Under the pieces are notes generated by a model, which made no database searches, had not been told where the DNA came from, and was given only the letters and a program-made list of their open reading frames with translations. The position numbers were made by a program, and so were the translations under genes. Positions 36,060 to 43,444 of a stretch of DNA of 64,000 nt are shown piece after piece (within the stretch, counting starts at the first letter, position 1; each line of letters begins with the position of its first letter). The stretch lies in the NCBI GenBank assembly GCA_964652755.1, contig CAZZBP010000003.1, forward strand, positions 33,403 to 97,402, read 5' to 3'. Source of the DNA: UBA11795 sp964652755. Lineage in GTDB: Bacteria > Chloroflexota > Dehalococcoidia > Lucifugimonadales > UBA826.

Positions 36060-36989
36060 TTAACGTAGAAGGTGCCAGTGCTCTCTCTGCATCTCTATAA
36101 GTCGTCTAACCCTCTCTTCTGTCGAGGGATGGCTAGACATCATAGATGCAATAGATTTGCCCTGTAATGCTGGAATAATAAAAAATGCGTTTGCATGCTC
36201 TACTTGTCTGAGATCTTTTTCGGGGATCATTGCAATCTGACCACTGATTTTCTGGAGGGCGGAGGCGAGTGCCCCAGGATTCCCGCTGATTATTGCTCCG
36301 TCGCGATCCGCTACGTATTCTCTATATCTTGAGAGTGCCATAGTAAGTAACTGACTTACAAAATAGATGATGATAACTCCTACATAGGCCATCATCATCA
36401 TCACCATTATGTTGCCGCCTCCACGACGACTACCTCCCCCGAATCCTCCAAACAGGCTCATCCAAAACATCATCTGCATCAAAAAACCAGCTATTACCAC
36501 TATAAGACTAGCCCATGTCATTACTGCTACATCCCGGTTTTTCACATGGGCCAGCTCGTGGCCAAGTACGGCTTCAAGTTCGTCATCAGTTAACCTATTC
36601 AGAAGTCCTGTTGTAACTGCAATTGTGGATTGTTTCGGACTCCGACCTGTAGCGAAAGCGTTGGGAGCCTCAATATCCATTAGGGCAATATTTTTTGGTT
36701 TGGGGATATCTGTTTTCAGAGCTAGTTTCTCTACCATAGAATGGAGTTTCGGATTGTCTTGTTCTGTAACTACTTTGGCCCGGGTAGTGGCAAGAACTAA
36801 TCTGTCAGAGAAGAAGTACTGGAAAAAGACCATACCTACGCCGAAGATCAACACGAGCATAATTGGCATACCAGTGAATAAAAGCAATCCGAAAAGAGCG
36901 ACATACGTCAAGGCGAGCAAAAATCCAGTAAGGACCATTCGCATGGTAAGACCCCGATCCCTGCCGATTTTTCTGGTTTGAAGAGCCAT
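36060..36989 (-). CDS. htpX: HtpX-type membrane zinc metalloprotease (M48)
   Basis: A 309-residue protease of the inner membrane that degrades misfolded membrane proteins. Two N-terminal helices (residues about 17-60), the zinc motif LGHELAHVKNRDV near residue 145, two further helices flanking a Gly-rich loop (FGGGSRRGGGN), and the third ligand in SRYREYVADRDGA. The end has SSHPSTEERVRRL, a usual HtpX C-terminus. Operon with the PspAB-like gene. Confidence 0.93.
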   Translation of the reverse strand: MALQTRKIGRDRGLTMRMVLTGFLLALTYVALFGLLLFTGMPIMLVLIFGVGMVFFQYFFSDRLVLATTRAKVVTEQDNPKLHSMVEKLALKTDIPKPKNIALMDIEAPNAFATGRSPKQSTIAVTTGLLNRLTDDELEAVLGHELAHVKNRDVAVMTWASLIVVIAGFLMQMMFWMSLFGGFGGGSRRGGGNIMVMMMMAYVGVIIIYFVSQLLTMALSRYREYVADRDGAIISGNPGALASALQKISGQIAMIPEKDLRQVEHANAFFIIPALQGKSIASMMSSHPSTEERVRRLIEMQREHWHLLR

Positions 36990-37247
36990 TTAACATTCCT
37001 TTCAGAACTGCCTTGAAAGATCCCGCCTCAGGTTAGAGTATACAACTTATGTTCTGCGTCACAGGTAATTTTAGTGCTCAGGATACTGTTAGTATTTATT
37101 TCTCCTAGGTTCATTTATCCTTTGCGTGCTGCGGTATGGGATAGTGGTTCTGTAACAGGCCTCTTATTTGCTGAAAACAAAATCATATTCAGTTGGCAGG
37201 ATTTTAAGAATCATTGTTAGCAAAAGAATTTAACCCCGAGAGTATCT

Positions 37248-38279
37248 ATGTGGAAGACAGTAGGCCAAGAAGGGTCAATGGAAATCGTATCAAGGGGGAT
37301 ACGTTCTGAAAGATTGGCCCATTCATATTTAATAACAGGAATTGAAAGCGTTGGTAAGATGACCCTCGCTCTAGATATTGCACGCGCGTCAAACAGCNNN
37401 NNNNNNNNNNNNNNNNNNNNNNNNNNNNNNNNNNNNNNNNNNNNNAATTGCAACCAATGTTTGAGGATCGATGCTCTTAATCATACAGATTTATTCATAT
37501 ACGATCTTGAGCCCGCGGAAGAAGATAGCAATAAGATGTCCACCACTATTACGTTGGAGCAACTTAGAGATGATTTTCTGAAACAAATTTACAGGAAGCC
37601 TTTCGAGGGAAGAAACAGAGTATTTATAATCGCTGCTGTAGAACGAATGAGGACGGAACAGGCAAATATCCTCCTTAAAACTCTTGAGGAACCTCCTGAT
37701 AACGTAATTATATTGTTATTATCGAAAGACTATGAGGGTTTGATCGAAACTATAGTGTCACGGTGCCAACTACTGAGGCTTAGGCCCGTGGGCAATAGGA
37801 TAATCCGAGAATACGTTGAGAATTTCGTTAAATTATCTGACATAGACAGGGAGGAAATCACGCGACTTTCCAGGGGGAGAATAGGTTGGGCGAATAGAGC
37901 GGCCACCGACGCGGACTTTTTGGCAGATGCGCGTGATTCTATAGATTCGATAGAGACTGCGGTGACAGGAACTCTCGAGGACAAATTTAAGTACTCCCGA
38001 AATTTAACTTCGCGTTTTCGAAGAGACAGGCGAGTAGGTCATTCGGACATCGATTACATGTTGACATGGTGGAGAGACGTATTGCTTGTGTCGAGCGGCA
38101 TTGAAGAAGAAGTAATAAATATTTCTAGGCTAAATACTTTGAGATCTGTCGCGGCTAGCCTGGACCCAAACGAAGTAGCATCAACGATTAATTATGTTAG
38201 ATTAGCCCTTAGGAACCTGGAGAAAAATGTTAGCCCTGGGTTAGTTTATGACAATCTGATGCTTAAACTGCCTCGGTGA
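37248..38279 (+). CDS. holB: DNA polymerase III delta' subunit (clamp-loader), interrupted by a short gap
   Basis: A 343-residue clamp-loader subunit. P-loop YLITGIESVGKMTLALDIAR near residue 27, then 16 unknown residues where the first cysteines of the zinc module should lie, then NCNQCLRIDALNHTDLFI. Later VFIIAAVERMRTEQANILLKTLEEPP (the sensor/Walker B region with the typical TLEEPP) and a C-terminal helical collar domain. The frame is preserved across the N run. It is divergent from htpX with a 258-bp spacer in which I see nothing else. Confidence 0.85.
   Translation: MWKTVGQEGSMEIVSRGIRSERLAHSYLITGIESVGKMTLALDIARASNSXXXXXXXXXXXXXXXXNCNQCLRIDALNHTDLFIYDLEPAEEDSNKMSTTITLEQLRDDFLKQIYRKPFEGRNRVFIIAAVERMRTEQANILLKTLEEPPDNVIILLLSKDYEGLIETIVSRCQLLRLRPVGNRIIREYVENFVKLSDIDREEITRLSRGRIGWANRAATDADFLADARDSIDSIETAVTGTLEDKFKYSRNLTSRFRRDRRVGHSDIDYMLTWWRDVLLVSSGIEEEVINISRLNTLRSVAASLDPNEVASTINYVRLALRNLEKNVSPGLVYDNLMLKLPR
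37398..37445. other. Run of 48 N (scaffold gap) inside holB
   Basis: Unresolved bases that keep the reading frame. They cover the expected start of the zinc-binding cysteine cluster of the clamp-loader subunit. Confidence 0.98.
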
Positions 38280-38329
38280 CGATTTATATTTGTTCCAGCA
38301 ACTACCTACTTGATTTCAGGCTTTGAGAT

Positions 38330-38857
38330 CTAGTTCTCCCATGGAATAAATGGTCTCCAAGCCTCTTCTAGATTACGATGGTAGAAAAGGTAATATGGAT
38401 TCGGGCGTGGTGCCCTAGGTCTTGACTTGAGTTTCATACGTGCCTCTGATGGAGTGAGTCCAGCCTTTCTGTGATTACACCTTACGCATGCACTCGCTAC
38501 GTTTTCCCAGGTGTGTTTACCTCCCCGACTCCTAGGAAGAATGTGATCGATGGTGAGTTTTCTTGTCCCTTTTCCACAGTACTGGCACGTAAAATTGTCT
38601 CGGTAGAAGAGAGCCTGTCGTGAAAGTCGCCGACTGACGATCGGTTTCTTCACCATGTAGTAAAGCCTGACTACGGAGGGGAGCGGGAATATGGCTGAGG
38701 CGCTACGAACATCTCCTCTGCCATTGATAACCATCTCTGCTTTGCCCCTTCCCATTAAAACCAGAGCTCGTCGAGCGCTACAAATATTGAGTGGCTGGTA
38801 ATTCTGATTTAGAACCAACACTGGAGATTCAATAGTTGGTGCCATTACAGTTGTCAT
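38330..38857 (-). CDS. HNH endonuclease
   Basis: A 175-residue protein of the common McrA/HNH type. The N-terminal half has SPVLVLNQNYQPLNICSARRAL and RGKAEMV. The nuclease core has FTCQYCGKGTRKLTIDHILPRSRGG, then ENVASACVRCNHRKAG, giving the two CxxC zinc pairs and the catalytic DH and N/H residues. These proteins are widespread and chromosomal; their role is not settled. It lies 11 bp after the CvpA-like gene on the same strand. Confidence 0.9.
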   Translation of the reverse strand: MTTVMAPTIESPVLVLNQNYQPLNICSARRALVLMGRGKAEMVINGRGDVRSASAIFPLPSVVRLYYMVKKPIVSRRLSRQALFYRDNFTCQYCGKGTRKLTIDHILPRSRGGKHTWENVASACVRCNHRKAGLTPSEARMKLKSRPRAPRPNPYYLFYHRNLEEAWRPFIPWEN

Positions 38858-38868
38858 TTGGCCTATGG

Positions 38869-39492
38869 TTACAGTTTGGAGCCTAAGATGTCTAGAGCTG
38901 CCATAAAGTCTTTAGGCACAAGTCCAAATGTGTTTCCCGGTATTTTCCGTAAAATTTTGACAATTGTTGGAGCTATTGCAGAATCAGTCAGCCCATTTTC
39001 CAGCGCCCACTTGGTGTTGTCCACTTTGGCTGATATGTTTTCAGTTACTACAAGCCCAGGGGTAGTCAGCGTAGTTGATCCAGAAATATCAGTGTCAAAA
39101 TTGAAATCGTAAGTAAACCTTGTAATGGCTGTAATTAACACCGCAACCAGTATTATTCCTATGGCAAACCCGAGGATCATTCCGACTATTCGGTTCATCC
39201 CCAGGGTTGCCACATCGACGAGTGCTGTACCAGGCTTCAGTAGTTTTATGACTGAGCGGGTGAGTAAAAAAGTCGCTCCAAGAATGAGTATATAAACAAT
39301 TACGGTGACAGTAGTGTCGATACTCAGCGAATCACCAAATGCGCTGCCTATCATTTCCGCGACCCTGCCACCTATTATCCACCCAATTATGGTGCCGACG
39401 GCGTATAAAGCTGCCCCGAACAGCCCAGTTCTAGCACCCCAAAATACAGAAGCTATTAATATAACGAGTATGACGATATCAATCCAGTTCAT
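38869..39492 (-). CDS. CvpA-family membrane protein
   Basis: A 207-residue protein with four predicted helices: MNWIDIVILVILIASVFWGART at the start, then LYAVGTIIGWIIG, VTVIVYILILGATFLLTRSV and IVGMILGFAIGIILVAVLIT. The opening and the R-T-G-L motif are typical of the colicin V production/CvpA family. The C-terminal 80 residues are soluble. The function of CvpA in most bacteria is unknown, though envelope homeostasis has been proposed. Confidence 0.85.
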   Translation of the reverse strand: MNWIDIVILVILIASVFWGARTGLFGAALYAVGTIIGWIIGGRVAEMIGSAFGDSLSIDTTVTVIVYILILGATFLLTRSVIKLLKPGTALVDVATLGMNRIVGMILGFAIGIILVAVLITAITRFTYDFNFDTDISGSTTLTTPGLVVTENISAKVDNTKWALENGLTDSAIAPTIVKILRKIPGNTFGLVPKDFMAALDILGSKL

Positions 39493-39626
39493 ATGAGATA
39501 TCCTAGCAAATCGACACGAAAGGGAAGAGCTTGGGCTCTTCCTAATTGGTAATCTTCAAGTATCAGAATGATGCTACCATCATAGTACAAATGTATCTCC
39601 ACAATTAAGGTACGTTCCACTTCGAA

Positions 39627-40568
39627 TTAACTTCTAGGCGGATCTACGGGAACGGGGTTTATAAGGCCGCTGCCAAGTGAAAAAGGAATCTGCTGGTCCA
39701 ATTCGTCCAGTGTCCACTTACCTTCCTTATGAATGCTTTTTATAACGTGCCTGGGTGAGTAAAGTGAAAGCGCCCAACCACTTGTTCCAAACACCTGCCC
39801 AGTGGTGCCTTCTGCTGACTCTGAAGAGAGATATACTGCTTTCGGGGCGTTGTTTTCGGGATCTCTGTTCTCCGGAGGAAGTTCCGCTGGAATTGGCTGA
39901 ACTGGAAGTCCGGCGGCGGACCGCTGTTGTTGACGCAGTTCGGTGGTGCTTTGTGGGACGGTATCTGTCATCCTTGTGGATCCGCCGGGATATACAGCAT
40001 TAACCATAATTCCATACTGTTGAAGTTCCGTGGACACCGCTCGAGCAAAACCGACCATTCCCTCTTTAGCTGCAGCATAATTTGCCTGTCCTGAGGCCCC
40101 AAGTCCGGAACCCGATGAGAAAAGAACTATTCTCCCATATCTTTGATTGATCATATGAGGCGACACATTTCTAACCATGTTGAAAGCACCGTAGAGGTGA
40201 ACCTGTAGTACCGCGTCCCACTCTGCTTCAGTCATATTGAAAACCATTCTGTCTCTTAATATGCCCGCGGGATGGCACAAAATGTCTATACGTCCAAACT
40301 GATCAATGGCCTTTTGTACAATCCTTCCAGCGCTATCGAAGTCTGCTACCGAATCGTAAGAGGCTACTGCCTGGCCACCTTCGGCGGTTATTTCTGAGAC
40401 TGTTTGATCAGCTGGAGTGGCGGAGTCTCCTGTACCATCTACCGCACCGCCTAGGTCATTGACGACGACCTTGGCCCCGTCCCTTGCTAGCCATCGGGCA
40501 ACTTCCCTGCCTATACCACGCCCAGCACCAGTCACTATTGCTACCCTTCCCTCTACTCTGTTTCCCAT
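39627..40568 (-). CDS. Short-chain dehydrogenase (MFE-2-like), catalytically complete
   Basis: A 313-residue SDR. Cofactor loop VTGAGRGIGREVARWLA; catalytic tetrad visible as Asn region VLQVHLYGAFN, Ser in LFSSGSG, and NYAAAKEG (Tyr and Lys). The insert VVNDLGGAVDGTGDSATPAD after the second strand is typical of the (3R)-hydroxyacyl-CoA dehydrogenase part of multifunctional enzyme 2. A C-terminal extension of about 70 residues follows. It is 65 bp downstream of a very similar gene (40634-41557), so the pair arose by duplication. Confidence 0.9.
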   Translation of the reverse strand: MGNRVEGRVAIVTGAGRGIGREVARWLARDGAKVVVNDLGGAVDGTGDSATPADQTVSEITAEGGQAVASYDSVADFDSAGRIVQKAIDQFGRIDILCHPAGILRDRMVFNMTEAEWDAVLQVHLYGAFNMVRNVSPHMINQRYGRIVLFSSGSGLGASGQANYAAAKEGMVGFARAVSTELQQYGIMVNAVYPGGSTRMTDTVPQSTTELRQQQRSAAGLPVQPIPAELPPENRDPENNAPKAVYLSSESAEGTTGQVFGTSGWALSLYSPRHVIKSIHKEGKWTLDELDQQIPFSLGSGLINPVPVDPPRS

Positions 40569-40633
40569 TTCAATTCTCCCGTTGATGCTCTGGCCCCCAA
40601 TGGGCCGGCTATTAATCTGGATATTGCTGCCTA

Positions 40634-41557
40634 TCAGAACCCATGTCCCATCATTTTTGGGAACAAGGAATCCATCTCCTCCATCGTGAAATTACCCCAT
40701 TTATTGACAATTTTTTCTATTTCCGGATTTGAATACACGTAAAGACTACCTCCCCTCGCTCCGAGGACGTACCCATTGATGTTTGGGGAAGCGTAGGTGC
40801 AAAGATAGACAGCAAGTGGTGCGACGTTGTCAGGATGATCTGGATACCCTTCACCTTCCCATTTCTGTATCTCAGGTGAGGGGCCAATACCTGCACGTTC
40901 GTCACGAGTAGGGCCTTGCACATTCGAGAGTCTCCTCTCCTCAACTGAACCGGCAAATAGCCGGGTCTCAGCTATGGCGGAGATTGCGTTTGCCGTAATT
41001 CCATATTTACCCAGATCTTTTGCTGTTGTTCTTGTTAAACCGATCACTGCCTCGGTTGCTGCGGCGTAGTTTGACCTTCCGACGTCCCCTAGGCCGGAGT
41101 CTGCGACCATATTAACTATTCTACCGCTTCTTTGTTGTCTGAAGAGAATTGCCGCAAATTTCGTGGTTGTGAAGGCGCTCTTTGCGTTATTCTTCATAAC
41201 AGAATCAAAATCGTAAGGGGTCATTTGGTAGATCATTCTATCTCTTAAGGAACCCGCCGAATTGACTAATACGTCTAGGCCTCCATAAGTGTCAACTGCT
41301 GATTGTATTAGGCTTTCACCGCCATCCATAGTGGAAACGTCAGCGTATTGTGCGGAGGCGGTTCCTCCCGACGACTGTATTTCTTCCACAACGGAGTCTG
41401 CGGGTGTTCTTGATTCGCCCGAACCATCAACTTCTGTTCCCTTATCATTCACTATTACGGAAGCGCCTTCTGTAGCTAGAAGTTTGGCAATTCCTCTACC
41501 AATTCCCCTACCTCCACCACTTACCGCCGCGACTTTACCTTCTAATCTATTTCCCAT
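40634..41557 (-). CDS. SDR paralogue lacking the catalytic Ser and Lys
   Basis: A 307-residue protein starting MGNRLEGKVAAVSGGGRGIG. I chose the ATG at 41557 over the TTG at 41572; its GGGAG site is 9 bp upstream and it aligns with the start of the neighbour MGNRVEGR. The fold is intact (GGGRGIGRGIAKLLA, VNSAGSLRDRM), with the same TPADSVVEEI insert. But the active-site YxxxK reads YAAAT (codon ACC, near 41061-41069), and the Ser position 13 residues before the Tyr is Val (IVNMVADSG). Tyr164 remains. It may bind substrate or cofactor without normal SDR chemistry, or pair with the active neighbour. Confidence 0.88.
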   Translation of the reverse strand: MGNRLEGKVAAVSGGGRGIGRGIAKLLATEGASVIVNDKGTEVDGSGESRTPADSVVEEIQSSGGTASAQYADVSTMDGGESLIQSAVDTYGGLDVLVNSAGSLRDRMIYQMTPYDFDSVMKNNAKSAFTTTKFAAILFRQQRSGRIVNMVADSGLGDVGRSNYAAATEAVIGLTRTTAKDLGKYGITANAISAIAETRLFAGSVEERRLSNVQGPTRDERAGIGPSPEIQKWEGEGYPDHPDNVAPLAVYLCTYASPNINGYVLGARGGSLYVYSNPEIEKIVNKWGNFTMEEMDSLFPKMMGHGF

Positions 41558-41711
41558 TAATCTATCTCCCAATTCGATGATTCTCGATTTGAAGTTACGG
41601 TATCTTTCTCTTACAAACGTGTGGGCACATTATAAAATCTCTTTGCAAGAGATTTGCAAGTCCGAATTTTAGGGGTTGCTTTCATTTATTCATCATTACG
41701 GGAGGTTTCTA

Positions 41712-42404
41712 TTGATACACGAAGATTTTAGGTGCGAATTTTACTTCATAAGGCATGGACAATCTGAGTCAAATGCCACTCCTGGCATGGCAGCAGGCGC
41801 CAACTTTGATGCGCCTCTCACCGTTATTGGTCAAAAACAAGCTGTCTTGGTAGGAGAAAGATTCTTCAGGGATGAAGTTGATTTTGATCGAATCTACAGT
41901 TCGAGTTTAACTAGGACAGTTCAGACAAGCAAGGGAATGCTTGAGGGAATGAAACAACCTGATCGAGAAATTAAACAGGTAGATGCCATAATAGAGCAGC
42001 AAATCAAGGGTTGGAGAGGGGTAACTACAAGGGAAGCGTTTACCCCAGAGGTAGACAGGTATCGGGCTCTGAAAGGCAAAGACTTTGTGGGTCCTGACGG
42101 CGAATCTATTCGTGAGGTGCAACGAAGAGCTGTAAACTGGCTGGAGGACGAATTTATATATAACAGGGAACTTTGTTCTGGCCCAGTCTCCCTTCGAGTC
42201 GCGGTAATAGGACATGGCAATACAAGCCGTGCAATGTTTCAGCATATAATGGGTTTTGATGAGAGGCTGATACTAAGGCTTGGAATAGCCAACACATCTG
42301 TGTCCAGGTTTGTCTTTGACAGGGGCGGATGGTCTGTTGTCTGCCTAAATGATAGCTCGCATTTACCAAGGGAAACTTCAGGGACCTTCGAAGTTCGTAC
42401 CTGA
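41712..42404 (+). CDS. Histidine phosphatase family protein (phosphoglycerate mutase-like)
   Basis: A 230-residue protein with the phosphohistidine motif FYFIRHGQSES and the second His in VAVIGHGNTSRAM. The start is TTG at 41712, chosen because GGAGG lies 6 bp upstream; longer in-frame starts precede that site. The family removes phosphate from sugars, nucleotides or proteins; the substrate is not predictable. Its last 27 bp overlap the end of the convergent gene at 42378. Confidence 0.85.
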   Translation: MIHEDFRCEFYFIRHGQSESNATPGMAAGANFDAPLTVIGQKQAVLVGERFFRDEVDFDRIYSSSLTRTVQTSKGMLEGMKQPDREIKQVDAIIEQQIKGWRGVTTREAFTPEVDRYRALKGKDFVGPDGESIREVQRRAVNWLEDEFIYNRELCSGPVSLRVAVIGHGNTSRAMFQHIMGFDERLILRLGIANTSVSRFVFDRGGWSVVCLNDSSHLPRETSGTFEVRT

Positions 42405-43442
42405 CATTTCACTTTCTTTACTCATTCTCAGACCGAGAAAATAAATACCTGTGGCAATTGAAGCAAATGGAATGATTATGACAGTCGTTATTCCTTCGAG
42501 GATATGAGACACGAGAAAGTGTTCGAAAAATGATGAGATAACCGTATTAATCAAACCTAAGACTGCGGAAGGGATCACTATCAGAACTAAAAGAGTTAGC
42601 ATTGTTCCGAACGTTATCCACCAATTACCGGTAACCAACGACCAACTTCTTTTTAAAGAGTTTATAACCCCTTTGTCTTCTAGAACTACAGCACAGACGG
42701 CGAAGTTCCAGCGTATAAAAAGGAATACCAACAAAGGTATTCCGATCAGAATGAATGATAGTAAGAGGGGAATGATTAGCAGTATAGGCAATGCTATTGA
42801 TAAACCTATAAGTTTTATTGAGCATGATAAAGCGTAGTCTATGCAGAGAACCTGAGAGACTTTGCCATCCTGAATGAATTGTGCGGAGCCGAATATGATG
42901 GCTGCGGTAGATAAAATACTTGTAACCCATACGAGGATGATTAAACTGACCAAAACCAAAATATTTTGCCAATTTAACTGGGCCATAACATCTTGGAGCA
43001 GAAAGGCCTCTCTAAAATTTTCCAGTTCTCCAATTTCTGAAGATTGTATAGAGCTATCGATAATCACACTGATATAGATTGATAGGATGAATAGCGGAAT
43101 TCCTGATATCAGTGACAAAGATGCGAACGATCCAAAGTTCAAGCGATAAGTCTTTAGAGTAAAGTAGATTAACCTTCCTATTTGACCCGGAGCAGGAAGT
43201 TGGGTGTTCTGGACCATATTTGGAAATGGGGTGGTTTCACTCGATCCTATAATTGCCCTGCCAGATGTTACTCCCTCTGAGAGTGCCTGGCCGCAGTTTT
43301 CACAAAATACAGCATTTCTGTACGGGCTGCCGCATATAGGACAACGGTGGTCCAGTTTCTCTCCGCAACCGCCACAATATCCGGAACCATCTGGGTTAGC
43401 AAAATTGCAACTCCCACAATAATGTTCGTTGTTGAGAGTCAT
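42378..43442 (-). CDS. Double zinc-ribbon membrane protein
   Basis: A 354-residue protein. The first 57 residues hold zinc ribbons: CGSCNFANPDGSGYCGGCG, then CPICGSPYRNAVFCENCG. After a linker, six or so helices form a membrane domain like the glycerophosphodiester phosphodiesterase membrane region (DUF7544/YciC-like families), for example ILVLVSLIILVWVTSILSTA and ALPILLIIPLLLSFILIGI. No catalytic motif. It starts 3 bp after the end of the next gene upstream, the M16 protease, which lies on its 3' side. Confidence 0.75.
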   Translation of the reverse strand: MTLNNEHYCGSCNFANPDGSGYCGGCGEKLDHRCPICGSPYRNAVFCENCGQALSEGVTSGRAIIGSSETTPFPNMVQNTQLPAPGQIGRLIYFTLKTYRLNFGSFASLSLISGIPLFILSIYISVIIDSSIQSSEIGELENFREAFLLQDVMAQLNWQNILVLVSLIILVWVTSILSTAAIIFGSAQFIQDGKVSQVLCIDYALSCSIKLIGLSIALPILLIIPLLLSFILIGIPLLVFLFIRWNFAVCAVVLEDKGVINSLKRSWSLVTGNWWITFGTMLTLLVLIVIPSAVLGLINTVISSFFEHFLVSHILEGITTVIIIPFASIATGIYFLGLRMSKESEMSGTNFEGP

Positions 43443-43444
43443 AG

